This document shows positions 9,537-19,016 of a DNA stretch of 64,000 nt, one piece after another; within the stretch, counting starts at the first letter, position 1; the number at the start of each line of letters is the position of its first letter. Made by a program: the position numbers and the translations under genes. The stretch is from positions 186,001 through 250,000 of the forward strand of contig NZ_FTMY01000003.1 in assembly GCF_900156165.1 (NCBI RefSeq), written 5' to 3'. Source of the stretch: Pseudacidovorax sp. RU35E. GTDB taxonomy: Bacteria; Pseudomonadota; Gammaproteobacteria; Burkholderiales; Burkholderiaceae_C. The notes beneath the pieces are model-generated. The model was not told the origin of the DNA. It did no database searches and saw only the letters and a program-made list of their open reading frames with translations.

Positions 9537-10362
9537 ATGACCCAGGACTTCGGAGACAGACACGCCGCCGCCGCCGAACCCCTGCTGCGCATCGAGGGGC
9601 TGTCGGTGCGCTTCGGCGGCATCGTGGCGTTGGACGGCGTGGGCTTCGACGTGGCCGCCGGCCAGGTCTGCGGCCTGATCGGGCCCAACGGCGCAGGCAA
9701 GAGCACGCTGTTCAACTGCCTCTCGCGGCTGTACGGCTGGCAGGCCGGGCGCATCGAATTCGCCGGCCGCTCGCTGGCCACGCTGCCGCGCCACCGCATG
9801 GCGGCGCTCGGCATCGGCCGCACCTTCCAGAACCTCGCGCTCTTCGCCAGCATGACCGTGCGCGAGAACGTGCGCGTGGGCACGCACACGCACCAGCATG
9901 CGGGCTTCCTGCGCGATGCGCTGCGCCTGCCCGGCGTGCGGCAGCTGGAGGCCGAAGCCGATGTGCGCACCGAGGAGTTCATCACCCTGCTCGACCTGGG
10001 CGCCGTGGCCGACCGCCGCGTGGCCGACCTGCCCTTCGGCAGCCAGAAGCGGGTGGAGCTGGCCCGCGCGCTGGCGGCGAAGCCCCGCTTGCTGCTGCTG
10101 GACGAGCCCGCCTGCGGCCTCAACCACGAGGAGCTGGAGGGCCTGGGCGACCTGATCCTCGCGCTGCGTGCGCGGCTGGGCCTGACGGTGCTGCTGGTGG
10201 AGCACCACATGGGCCTGGTCATGCGGGTGAGCGACAAGGTGGTCGCGCTCAACTTCGGCCGCAAGATCGCCGAGGGCACGCCCGAGGCGGTGCGCCGCCA
10301 TCCCGAGGTGATCCGCGCCTATCTGGGCGACGACGGCGGTGCTGCCGAGACGGAGGTGCGCC

Positions 10363-10379
<17 letters not shown>
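9537..10379 (+). CDS. Branched-chain-type ABC transporter ATPase (LivG-like)
   Basis: A 280-residue cytoplasmic ATPase of a HAAT-family importer. Walker A GPNGAGKST at residues 49-57, signature LPFGSQKRVELARAL, Walker B LLLLDEPACGLN and the H-loop in VEHHMGLV are all present. The LivG hallmark FGGIVALDGV and the extra loop with TFQNLALF are seen. It is the first gene of a tight transporter block (livG-livF-livH-livM), and its 3' end overlaps livF. Given the catabolic neighbours, the substrate is probably a carboxylic acid rather than an amino acid; this is inferred. Confidence 0.93.
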
Positions 10380-11088
<709 letters not shown>

Positions 11089-11095
11089 CAAGGCC

Positions 11096-11968
11096 ATGGA
11101 CGCATTCCTGCACCAGCTCTTCGCCGGCCTGGCCACCGGCGGCATCTACGCCACCGTCGCGCTGGCGCTGGTGATGATCTACCAGGCCACGCACCACATC
11201 AATTTCGCCCAGGGCGAGATGGCGATGTTCTCCACCTTCATCGCCTGGTCGCTGATGCAGGCGGGGCTGCCGTATTGGGCGGCTTTCTTCGCCACGGTGG
11301 CGCTGTCCTTCGTGGTGGGCGCAGCGGTGGAGTTCGCCATCATCCGGCCGATGCACAAGGCCACCGACCTGGCGCAGGTGGTCGTCTTCATCGGGCTGCT
11401 GGTGGTCTTCCATAGCCTGGCGGGCTGGCTCTTCGGCTACACGATCAAGGAGTTTCCCAGCCCCTTCCCCAAGGACGCCTGGTATGCCAGCGCGCTGATG
11501 TCCGCGCACGAGGTGGGCGCCATCGCCGTGGCGCTGGCCCTGGTGGCGCTGCTCTTCGCCTTCTTCCGCCTCACGCCGCTGGGCCTGGCCATGCGGGCCG
11601 CGGCGCAGAACCCGGCCTCCTCGCGGCTGGTGGGCATCTCGGTGGGCCGCATGCTGATGCTGGGCTGGGGCCTGGCCGGCGCCATCGGCGCGGTGGCCGG
11701 GATGATGGTGGCACCGGTGGTCTTCCTCGATCCGCACATGATGACCGGCGTGCTGCTCTATGCCTTTGCCGGCGCGCTGCTGGGCGGCATCGACAACCCG
11801 GTGGGCGCGGTGGTCGGCGGCTTCCTGGTGGGCGTGCTGGAGAACCTGATGGGCAGCTACGTGGTGGGCACCGAGCTCAAGCTCTCGGTGGCGCTGGTGC
11901 TGATCGTGGGCGTGCTCATCGTGCGCCCGGCCGGCCTGATGGGTCGGCGCATCGTGAAGAGGGTCTGA
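11096..11968 (+). CDS. Branched-chain-type ABC transporter permease (LivH-like)
   Basis: A 290-residue polytopic inner-membrane protein with about eight hydrophobic segments. It carries the LivH signatures NFAQGEMAMF near residue 38 and AVVGGFLVGVLEN near 243, plus the MRAAAQNPASSRLVGI cytoplasmic loop that couples to the ATPases. It starts 7 nt after livF and pairs with the LivM-like permease encoded next. Confidence 0.93.
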   Translation: MDAFLHQLFAGLATGGIYATVALALVMIYQATHHINFAQGEMAMFSTFIAWSLMQAGLPYWAAFFATVALSFVVGAAVEFAIIRPMHKATDLAQVVVFIGLLVVFHSLAGWLFGYTIKEFPSPFPKDAWYASALMSAHEVGAIAVALALVALLFAFFRLTPLGLAMRAAAQNPASSRLVGISVGRMLMLGWGLAGAIGAVAGMMVAPVVFLDPHMMTGVLLYAFAGALLGGIDNPVGAVVGGFLVGVLENLMGSYVVGTELKLSVALVLIVGVLIVRPAGLMGRRIVKRV

Positions 11969-11973
11969 ACGTC

Positions 11974-12981
11974 ATGTCCACCGTGCTCACTTCCGAGGCC
12001 GTGCCGCTGAAGGCGGCACCCGCGAGGCGGCGGCTCTCGCCCTCGTCCGTTTTCGCGCTGGCGTTGATCGTGGCCGGCGTGGCCCTGGCCTTCATCGCGC
12101 AGGGCTACCAGCTCTTCCAGGCCACCATGGTGCTGGCCTATGCGGTGGCGCTGGTGGGACTGAACATCCTCACCGGCTACAACGGCCAGATCTCGCTGGG
12201 CCATGGCGCCTTCTTCGCCATCGGCGCCTATGCGGCCGGCATCCTCATGGACCGCGCGGGCGTGCCCTACTGGCTGGCGGTACCGGCCGCGGGCGTCGTG
12301 AGCCTGGGGGTGGGCTACCTCTTCGGGCGACCGGCGCTCAAGCTCGAAGGCCTGTACCTGGCGCTGGCCACCTTCGCGCTGGGCGTGGCCATGCCGCAGC
12401 TGCTCAAGTACAAGCATCTGGAGGCGTGGACCGGCGGCGTGGGCGGCATCGTGCTGACCAAGCCCGAGGCGCCCTGGGGCCTGCCGCTGGATGCCGACCA
12501 GTGGTTCTATCTCTATGCGCTGGCCGTCGCGGTGCTGCTGTTCTGGGGCGCGCGCAACCTCATCGACAGCGGCAGCGGCCTGGCGCTGCGGGCCATCCGC
12601 GACCACGGCATGGCGGCCGAGGCCATGGGCGTGAACAACGCGCATGCCAAGTCCATGGCCTTCGCCGTCTCCGCCGGCTACACCGGCGTGGGCGGCGCGC
12701 TGGCGGCCATCGCGGTGCAGTTCGTGGCGCCGGATTCCTTCACCTTCTTCCTGTCCATCTCGCTGCTGGTGGGCATCGTGGTGGGCGGCGTCGGCACGCT
12801 GTGGGGGGCGCTGTTCGGCGCGCTGTTCATCCTCTTCGTGCCGGGGCTGGCCGAGCAGGTGTCCAAGTCCGCACCCTGGGCCGTGTATGGCGTGGTGCTG
12901 ATCCTCTTCATGTTCGTGATGCCCGGCGGGGTGATGGGGCTGCTGCACCGGCTGCGCGCCCGCCTCGCACGCCGTGACTGA
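11974..12981 (+). CDS. Branched-chain-type ABC transporter permease (LivM-like)
   Basis: A 335-residue inner-membrane permease. A hydrophobic core begins near residue 22; the LivM motif GYNGQISLGHGAFFAIGAY is at about residues 68-86, the coupling loop LRAIRDHGMAAEAMGV near 205, and the final helices read GGVGTLWGALFGALF. It is the last gene of the four-gene membrane block. The binding protein is encoded about 1 kb further on, behind a crotonase gene and its own operator. Confidence 0.93.
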   Translation: MSTVLTSEAVPLKAAPARRRLSPSSVFALALIVAGVALAFIAQGYQLFQATMVLAYAVALVGLNILTGYNGQISLGHGAFFAIGAYAAGILMDRAGVPYWLAVPAAGVVSLGVGYLFGRPALKLEGLYLALATFALGVAMPQLLKYKHLEAWTGGVGGIVLTKPEAPWGLPLDADQWFYLYALAVAVLLFWGARNLIDSGSGLALRAIRDHGMAAEAMGVNNAHAKSMAFAVSAGYTGVGGALAAIAVQFVAPDSFTFFLSISLLVGIVVGGVGTLWGALFGALFILFVPGLAEQVSKSAPWAVYGVVLILFMFVMPGGVMGLLHRLRARLARRD

Positions 12982-13020
12982 GCCCTCTTCGCCTCGACCT
13001 CCGACTCCCAAGGAAACCGC

Positions 13021-13845
13021 ATGACCGCCGACACCGACACCGTGCTCCGCCTGCACCGCCACGACGAGGTGGCCGTGCTCACGCTGTGCAACACCGCGCG
13101 TTTGAACCCGCTGGGCATCGGCCTGCAGCAGCAGCTGCGTGCGCGGCTGGCCGAGCTGGCGGCCGATGCCGGCGTGCGCGCCCTGGTGCTCACCGGTGAG
13201 GGCAAGGGCTTCTGCGTGGGGGCCGACCTGCAGTCCATGGGCGGCGTGCCGGCCGGCGACGGGCGCACGCTGGGCGCACACACCGCGGACACCATGCATG
13301 CGCTGTCCAACCGGCTGATCCTCGACCTGCAGGCCCTGCCCATGCCCGTGGTCTGCGCCGTCAACGGCGCGGCGGCGGGCGCCGGAGCCGGCCTTGCGCT
13401 GGCGGGCGACTTCACGCTCATGGCCCGCTCGGCCTACTTCTTCCTGCCCTTCCTGCCCCGGCTGGGCATCGTGCCCGACCTGGGCACCACCTGGTTCATC
13501 GAACGCCGGCTGGGCCGTGCGCGCGCCATGGGCCTGGCCCTGCTGGGCGAGCGCCTGTCGGCCCAGCAGGCGCTGGACTGGGGCCTGGTGTGGGGCTGCG
13601 CGGACGATACCGCCCTGCAGGACGAGGCGCTCGCCCTGGCCCGCCGCCTGGCCCGCCTGCCCGCCCATGCCGCGATGGAGGCGCGCCGCGCCCTCGACGC
13701 CGCCGCCACCGGCAGCCTGGCCGACCAGCTGCACTACGAGGCCGAGCGCCAGCGCGAGCTGATCGATGGCGCCGCCTTCGCCGAGGGCGTGCGCGCCTTC
13801 GTGCAGAAGCGCGAGCCGGCGTTCCCGCCGCGCAGCGCCGGCTGA
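13021..13845 (+). CDS. Enoyl-CoA hydratase/isomerase, PaaG-like
   Basis: A 274-residue crotonase-fold enzyme. Oxyanion-hole segments GKGFCVGADLQ and GAAAGAGAGLALAGD are present. Both Glu positions of classical hydratases are replaced (GLALAGD and RLGIVPDLGTTW), as in the PaaG isomerase group, and the C-terminal half resembles PaaG throughout (LLGERLSAQQALDWGLVW). An isomerase acting on an unsaturated or epoxidised acyl-CoA is therefore more likely than hydration. It follows livM by 39 nt with AAGGA just upstream of its ATG and probably belongs to the transporter transcript. Confidence 0.88.
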   Translation: MTADTDTVLRLHRHDEVAVLTLCNTARLNPLGIGLQQQLRARLAELAADAGVRALVLTGEGKGFCVGADLQSMGGVPAGDGRTLGAHTADTMHALSNRLILDLQALPMPVVCAVNGAAAGAGAGLALAGDFTLMARSAYFFLPFLPRLGIVPDLGTTWFIERRLGRARAMGLALLGERLSAQQALDWGLVWGCADDTALQDEALALARRLARLPAHAAMEARRALDAAATGSLADQLHYEAERQRELIDGAAFAEGVRAFVQKREPAFPPRSAG

Positions 13846-13865
13846 TCCGGCAGGCGCCGGCCCAA

Positions 13866-13881
13866 TCGTCGGAACCGACGA
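13866..13881. promoter_or_regulatory. Candidate operator 3, TCGTC-N6-GACGA
   Basis: TCGTCGGAACCGACGA is a perfect 16-bp palindrome lying 95 bp before the binding-protein start. A -10-like TACCAT begins at 13905, again 24 nt after the dyad. The flank GGGGCGATTCCTA is shared with operator 1. Confidence 0.68.
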
Positions 13882-13976
13882 TGGGCATCGGCAGGGGCGA
13901 TTCCTACCATCGCCTCGCGACCCCGCACCAAGGCCCACGCAACACAGAACGGGCCGACGACAACCAGGAGACAACC

Positions 13977-15191
13977 ATGCGCCTTTCCATCGCACGCGGC
14001 CTGGGGGCCGCGCTTGCCACCTTCTCGCTGCTGGCCCTGGCGCCTGCCGCGCAGGCCCAGAAGAAGTACGACACCGGGGCCAGCGACACCGAGATCAAGG
14101 TCGGCAACTTCGTGCCTTACTCCGGCCCGGCCTCGGCCTACGGCACCATCGGCAAGGCCCATGCGGCCTACTTCGCCAAGCTCAACGCCGAGGGCGGCAT
14201 CAACGGCCGCAAGATCACCTACCTGTCGGCCGACGATGCCTACAACCCCGCCCAGAGCGTGGAGCAGACCCGCAAGCTGGTCGAGCGTGACGGCGTGCTG
14301 CTGATGTTCGGCGCGCTGGGCACCTCGCACAATCAGGCCGTGCAGCGCTACATGAACCAGCGCAAGGTGCCGCAGCTGTTCGTCTCCACCGGCGCCACGC
14401 GCTGGGGCGACCCGAAGAACTTCCCGTGGACCATGGGCTGGCAGCCCACCTACCAGCTCGAAGGCGCGATCTTCGCGCGCCACATCATGGCCACGCGGCC
14501 CAACGCCAAGGTCGGCATCCTGATGCAGAACGACGACTTCGGGAAGGACTACCTCAAGGGCGTGATGGACGGCTTCGGCGACAAGGCCAAGCAGTTCATC
14601 GTGAGTCAGCAGACCTACGAGGTGACCGACCCGACGGTGGACAGCCAGATGGTCGCGCTCAAGGGCTCGGGCGCCGACACCTTCATCAACATCACCACGC
14701 CCAAGTTCGCCGCCCAGTCCATCCGCAAGGCGGCCGACATCGGCTGGAAGCCGGCCCACTACCTGGTGAGCGTGTCGCTGTCGATCAGCTCGGTCATCAA
14801 ACCGGCGGGTGCCGACAACGCGCAGGGCATCATCACCGCCAGCTACCTGCGCGAGCCCTCCGACCCGAGCAACCAGGGCACGCGCGAGCTGGCCGACTAC
14901 CTGGCCTTCATGAAGCAGTACTACCCGGCAGGCGACCCCAACGATTCACTCAACGTCATCGGCTATTCGCAGGCCCAGACGCTGGCCGAGATGCTGCGCC
15001 GCTGCGGCGACGACCTGACCCGCGCCAACGTCATGAAGCAGGCCGCCAGCCTGAAGATGGCGCTGCCCATGCTCTACCCCGGCATCACGCTCAGCACCGG
15101 CGCCGACGACTTCTTTCCCATCAAGAAGATGCAGCCGGTGCGCTTCGACGGCACGCGCTACGTGCCCTTCGGCGAGCTGCTCGGCGGCTGA
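13977..15191 (+). CDS. Branched-chain-type ABC transporter substrate-binding protein (LivK-like)
   Basis: A 404-residue periplasmic binding protein. The signal peptide is clear (MRLSIARG, hydrophobic core, cut after PAAQA). The mature part begins with IKVGNFVPYSGPASAYGTIG, the type I periplasmic fold of HAAT systems, and contains the hinge-region ATRPNAKVGILMQNDDFGKDY. The start at 13977 is set by CAGGAGAC 7 nt upstream and the signal peptide; the open frame further upstream is a shadow of the crotonase gene. It serves the LivGFHM-like block but has its own operator-bearing promoter and leads the ligase-thioesterase genes. Confidence 0.94.
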   Translation: MRLSIARGLGAALATFSLLALAPAAQAQKKYDTGASDTEIKVGNFVPYSGPASAYGTIGKAHAAYFAKLNAEGGINGRKITYLSADDAYNPAQSVEQTRKLVERDGVLLMFGALGTSHNQAVQRYMNQRKVPQLFVSTGATRWGDPKNFPWTMGWQPTYQLEGAIFARHIMATRPNAKVGILMQNDDFGKDYLKGVMDGFGDKAKQFIVSQQTYEVTDPTVDSQMVALKGSGADTFINITTPKFAAQSIRKAADIGWKPAHYLVSVSLSISSVIKPAGADNAQGIITASYLREPSDPSNQGTRELADYLAFMKQYYPAGDPNDSLNVIGYSQAQTLAEMLRRCGDDLTRANVMKQAASLKMALPMLYPGITLSTGADDFFPIKKMQPVRFDGTRYVPFGELLGG

Positions 15192-15230
15192 GCCACCACC
15201 GCACCGCCACCGCATCCAGGAGACACCGCC

Positions 15231-16880
15231 ATGTCCGAACCCCTCTTCGGCCTGATGCAGGACCGCCCGCTGCTGATCTCGTCACTCATCGAGCATGCGG
15301 CGCGCTTCCATCCGCGCACCGAGATCGTCTCGCGCCTGCCCGAGGGCGGCACGCACCGCACCGACTGGCTGGGCGTGCGCAATGCCGCCTGCCGCATCGC
15401 CAACGCGCTGCAGTCGCTGGGCATCCAGCGCGGCGAACGCGTGGCCACGCTGGCCTGGAACACCTGGCGCCACCTGGCGCTGTACTTCGGCGTCTCGGGC
15501 ACGGGCGCCGTGCTGCACACCGTCAACCCGCGGCTCTTTCCGGAGCAGATCGAGTACATCGCCAACCATGCCGAAGACCGCGTGCTGTTCTTCGACGTGA
15601 CCTTCGCGCCGCTGGTGCAGAAGCTGGCGCCGAAGCTCAAGACCGTGAAGACCTACGTCTGCATGACCTCGCGCGAGCACATGCCCGCGCTGGACCTGCC
15701 CGACCTGCGCTGCTGGGACGAGCTGCTCGCCGCCCAGAGCGAACACTACGAGTGGCCCGACTTCGACGAGCGCACGGCGTCCTCGCTCTGCTACACCTCG
15801 GGCACCACTGGCAACCCCAAGGGCGTGCTCTATTCGCACCGCTCGACGATGCTGCACACGCTGATGGAGCTCGCGCCCGATACCTTCGGCATCAGCTCGC
15901 GCGAGACGGTGATGCTGATCGTGCCCATGTTCCATGCCAACGGCTGGGGCACGCCCTATGCGGCGGCCATGGTGGGCACGCGGCTGGTGTTCCCGGGGCC
16001 GCACATGGACGGCGAGAGCGTCTACACGCTGATGAAGGACGAGCGGGTCACCTTCTCGCAGGGCGTGCCCACGGTGTGGCTGATGCTCTTCCAGTACCTC
16101 GATGCGCATCCCGAGATCGATCCGCGCGCGCTCGGCATCAAGATGATCGGCATCGGTGGCGCCGCCGTGCCGCGCGCCATGCTGGAGCGCTTCGAGCAGC
16201 AGTTCGGCGCGCAGGTGGTGCAGGGCTGGGGCATGACCGAGACCAGTCCCATCGGCGTCATCAGCAAGCTGCTGCCCAAGCACGACGCCATGAGCGGGGA
16301 CGAGCTGGTCAAGGTCAAGCTCAAGCAGGGCCGCGGCGTCTGGGGCGTGGACCTCAAGCTGGTGGACGATGCCGGCGAGGTACAGCCCTGGGACGGCCAG
16401 TCGCGCGGCCACCTGCGCGTGCGTGGGCCGTGGATCGCGTCCGGCTATTTCAAGGGCGAGGGCGGCTCGCCCATGGACGAGGAAGGTTTCTTCAATACCG
16501 GCGACGTCGCCACCATCGACACCGACGGCTACCTGCAGCTGGTCGACCGGGCCAAGGACGTGATCAAGTCCGGCGGCGAGTGGATCTCGTCCATCGACGT
16601 CGAGAACGCGGCCATGGGCCATCCGGGCGTGGCCGAGGCGGCCATCATCGGCGTGGCCCATCCGAAGTGGCAGGAGCGTCCGCTGCTGCTGGTGGTGCCG
16701 CGCGCGGGCCACCAGCCCACCAAGGAATCGGTGCTCGACTTCCTGTCCACCCGCATCGCCAAGTGGTGGCTGCCCGACGACGTGGTGGTGGTGCCCGAGC
16801 TGCCCCACACGGCCACCGGCAAGCTGCTCAAGACGCGGCTGCGCGAGCAGTACCGCGACTACCGACTGCCCACGGCATGA
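15231..16880 (+). CDS. Acyl-CoA ligase (AlkK-like medium/long-chain AMP-forming)
   Basis: A 549-residue ANL-superfamily ligase that activates a carboxylic acid to its CoA thioester via an acyl-AMP. Visible motifs are the P-loop YTSGTTGNPKGV near residues 187-198, GWGMTETSP, the hinge region VDRAKDVIKSGGEWIS and the catalytic Lys in TATGKLLKTRLRE. The match to SSLCYTSGTTGNPKGVLYSH of AlkK suggests a medium-chain substrate. It is encoded 39 nt after the binding protein and overlaps the thioesterase gene by 4 nt. Confidence 0.93.
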   Translation: MSEPLFGLMQDRPLLISSLIEHAARFHPRTEIVSRLPEGGTHRTDWLGVRNAACRIANALQSLGIQRGERVATLAWNTWRHLALYFGVSGTGAVLHTVNPRLFPEQIEYIANHAEDRVLFFDVTFAPLVQKLAPKLKTVKTYVCMTSREHMPALDLPDLRCWDELLAAQSEHYEWPDFDERTASSLCYTSGTTGNPKGVLYSHRSTMLHTLMELAPDTFGISSRETVMLIVPMFHANGWGTPYAAAMVGTRLVFPGPHMDGESVYTLMKDERVTFSQGVPTVWLMLFQYLDAHPEIDPRALGIKMIGIGGAAVPRAMLERFEQQFGAQVVQGWGMTETSPIGVISKLLPKHDAMSGDELVKVKLKQGRGVWGVDLKLVDDAGEVQPWDGQSRGHLRVRGPWIASGYFKGEGGSPMDEEGFFNTGDVATIDTDGYLQLVDRAKDVIKSGGEWISSIDVENAAMGHPGVAEAAIIGVAHPKWQERPLLLVVPRAGHQPTKESVLDFLSTRIAKWWLPDDVVVVPELPHTATGKLLKTRLREQYRDYRLPTA

Positions 16881-17791
16881 GCGGTGCTGCCGCCCCTCCT
16901 CACGAAGCCATGCGCCGGCAGGCCTGGCACCAGGCGCGCGAGGCCTATGGGTGGCACACGGCCCTGGCGCCACGCCATGCCGACCTGGACCTGCTGCGGC
17001 ACCTGAACAATGCCGCGGTGATCGGGCTGCACATCGAGGCCCGTATGCGCTGGCTCGACGCCGTGCTGCCCCAGGCGGCGCCGGATGGCCTGCGCCTGCG
17101 CCCTGCCGGGCTCTGGACTGACTTCCTGGCCGAAGGCGCCTATCCCGCGGCGCTGGAGGTCGGCGTGGCGCTGCTGTGCGTGGATGCCGAGGCAGCCCAC
17201 ATCGCCACCGCCCTTTTCCAGCAGGGCCGCTGCATCGGCCTGCAGCACACCGAGCTGGCGGCCTGGCAGGACGGCGAGCGCGTGCCCTTGCCCACTGCGC
17301 TCGTGCAGCAGCTGCGCCTGCACGAGCAGCCGCGCGCCTTGCCTGCGCAGGCGCATGCGGCCTTCGGCGCGCCGGCCACCCAGGCCATCGAGGAACTGCT
17401 GGCCACCCGGTATGCCGACGTCGATGCCGAAGGGCTGCTGTCCGACGTGGCGCTGGCCCGCTACCTGGAGCATGGCCGCTCCCGCTGGTGGCTCGACGGC
17501 GGCACCGACCCCAGCCGGCTGCCGCTTACGGGCGGCGTCGACGTGATGGTGGCTCACATCGCCCTGCGAGTGCACCGCGCCGCGCCCGTGCCGGTCACCT
17601 GGGGCCTGCGCACTGGCGTGCAGGCACTGGGCCGTAGTTCGGTGGTGCTGCGCTGCCGGCTGTTCGACGGCGCGCTACTGCAGGCCGACAGCGAGGCCGT
17701 CCTGGTCGCCATCGACCCCGCCACGCACCGGCCGGCGCCGCTGCCCGATGCAGTGCGCGAACGCTGGGCCGCGCTGCTGCCGGCGGCCTGA
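16877..17791 (+). CDS. Double-hotdog acyl-CoA thioesterase-like protein
   Basis: A 304-residue protein made of two hotdog (4HBT-like) repeats. The first begins with RHADLDLLRHLNNAAVIG near residue 33. The second begins near residue 175 with TRYADVDAEGLLSDVALARYLEHGRSRW, and each is followed by a long beta region. The Asp and Asn of the D-D-H-N-N motif in repeat 1 suit hydrolysis of acyl-CoA; repeat 2 is more diverged. ATGA overlaps the ligase stop, so it is co-translated with the ligase. It may release CoA from dead-end thioesters. A binding rather than catalytic role cannot be excluded. Confidence 0.8.
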   Translation: MSGAAAPPHEAMRRQAWHQAREAYGWHTALAPRHADLDLLRHLNNAAVIGLHIEARMRWLDAVLPQAAPDGLRLRPAGLWTDFLAEGAYPAALEVGVALLCVDAEAAHIATALFQQGRCIGLQHTELAAWQDGERVPLPTALVQQLRLHEQPRALPAQAHAAFGAPATQAIEELLATRYADVDAEGLLSDVALARYLEHGRSRWWLDGGTDPSRLPLTGGVDVMVAHIALRVHRAAPVPVTWGLRTGVQALGRSSVVLRCRLFDGALLQADSEAVLVAIDPATHRPAPLPDAVRERWAALLPAA

Positions 17792-17809
17792 AGCAAAGGC
17801 GCGGCACTT

Positions 17810-17825
17810 TCGTCCGTTCCGACGA
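17810..17825. promoter_or_regulatory. Candidate operator 4, TCGTC-N6-GACGA
   Basis: TCGTCCGTTCCGACGA lies 19 bp after the thioesterase stop and 89 bp before the racemase start. It shares the CACTTTCGTC flank with operator 1. A weak -10-like CATCAT begins 25 nt after it. Confidence 0.6.
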
Positions 17826-17914
17826 TTCCGGGTGCGGCGCCAGCTGCGCCATCATCGGGGCAGGGACCGGCAACAGGGCCGGCCCGCGCCATGCACACAC
17901 AAGGAGACAACGCG

Positions 17915-18997
17915 ATGGCAGGTCCGCTCCACGGCGTCCGGGTGGTCGAGTTCGCCGGCCTGGGCCCCGGCCCCTTCTGCGCCATGCTGCTGGCCGACCT
18001 GGGCGCGGAGGTGCTGCGCATCGTCCGCCCCGGCACCCCGCCCGATCCGCAGGACATCACCACCCGCAGCCGCCGCCAGGTGGCCATCGACCTGCGCGGC
18101 CCCGATGGCCAGGCGGCGGCATTGGCCCTGATCGACAAGGCCGACCTGCTGGTGGAGGGCTTCCGCCCCGGCGTGATGGAACGCCTGGGCCTGAGCCCCG
18201 ACGACTGCCTGGCCCGCAACCCGCGCCTGGTCTACGGCCGCATGACGGGCTGGGGCCAGCACGGCCCGCTGGCCAAGGCGGCGGGCCACGACATCAACTA
18301 CATCGCCATCAGCGGCGCCCTGCATGCCATCGGCCGCGCGGGCGAGGCGCCGGTGCCGCCGCTCAACTACGTGGGCGACTTCGGCGGCGGCGGCATGCTG
18401 CTGGCCGTGGGCCTGCTGGCCGCCCTGCACGAGGCCGGCCGCAGCGGCCGCGGTCAGGTCATCGACGCCGCCATGACCGACGGCACGGCGCTGCTCTCGG
18501 CCTTCATGTACGGCTTCAAGGCCAAGGGCCAGTGGAGCAACCAGCGTGGCGAGAACATGCTCGACGGCGGCGCCCACTTCTACGACACCTATGCCTGCGC
18601 CGACGGCAAGTACGTGGCCATCGGCGCCATCGAGCCGCAGTTCTATGCCGAGTTGCGCGAGCGCTGCGGCATCCACGATCCGCTCTTCGATGGCCAGATG
18701 GACCCGGCCCGCTGGCCCCTGCTCAAGCTGCGGCTGGCCGACGTGTTCCGCACCCGCACGCGCGACGAATGGTGCGCGCTGCTCGAAGGCACCGACGCCT
18801 GCTTCGCCCCGGTGCTGGACTGGGACGAGGCGCCGCAGCATGCCCACAACCGCGCGCGCGGCACCTTCACCGAGGTCGATGGCGTGGTGCAGCCCGCGCC
18901 AGCGCCGCGCTTCTCGCGCAGCACACCCACCGCGCCCGCCGCGCCGCACGCCGCCAGCCTGGACGAGGTGCTGGCCGCCTGGGGCGCCAGGGTGTGA
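17915..18997 (+). CDS. Alpha-methylacyl-CoA racemase-like CoA transferase family III protein
   Basis: A 360-residue CaiB/BaiF-fold protein. The block [20 protein letters not shown] (residues 108-126) followed by [15 protein letters not shown], and the later [16 protein letters not shown], match alpha-methylacyl-CoA racemases, in which a His/Asp pair moves the alpha proton of 2-methylacyl-CoA; Asp126 is the expected acid. The true start is 17915, with AAGGAG 8 nt upstream; an ATG at 17891 lacks such a site. It opens a six-gene run of acyl-CoA enzymes. A racemase points to a 2-methyl-branched intermediate. CoA transfer remains the alternative. Confidence 0.87.
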   Translation: MAGPLHGVRVVEFAGLGPGPFCAMLLADLGAEVLRIVRPGTPPDPQDITTRSRRQVAIDLRGPDGQAAALALIDKADLLVEGFRPGVMERLGLSPDDCLARNPRLVYGRMTGWGQHGPLAKAAGHDINYIAISGALHAIGRAGEAPVPPLNYVGDFGGGGMLLAVGLLAALHEAGRSGRGQVIDAAMTDGTALLSAFMYGFKAKGQWSNQRGENMLDGGAHFYDTYACADGKYVAIGAIEPQFYAELRERCGIHDPLFDGQMDPARWPLLKLRLADVFRTRTRDEWCALLEGTDACFAPVLDWDEAPQHAHNRARGTFTEVDGVVQPAPAPRFSRSTPTAPAAPHAASLDEVLAAWGARV

Positions 18998-19016
18998 TGG
19001 GCGGGAGGAGACCGCG

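Noticed and set aside
13590-13976. Upstream extension of the Liv-type binding-protein frame
   Set aside because: It would place the signal peptide internally and overlaps the PaaG-like gene. The signal peptide at 13977 sets the start.
11857-13995. Long minus-strand frame opposite livM and the PaaG-like gene
   Set aside because: Shadow frame with Gly/His/Gln bias and no recognisable fold.
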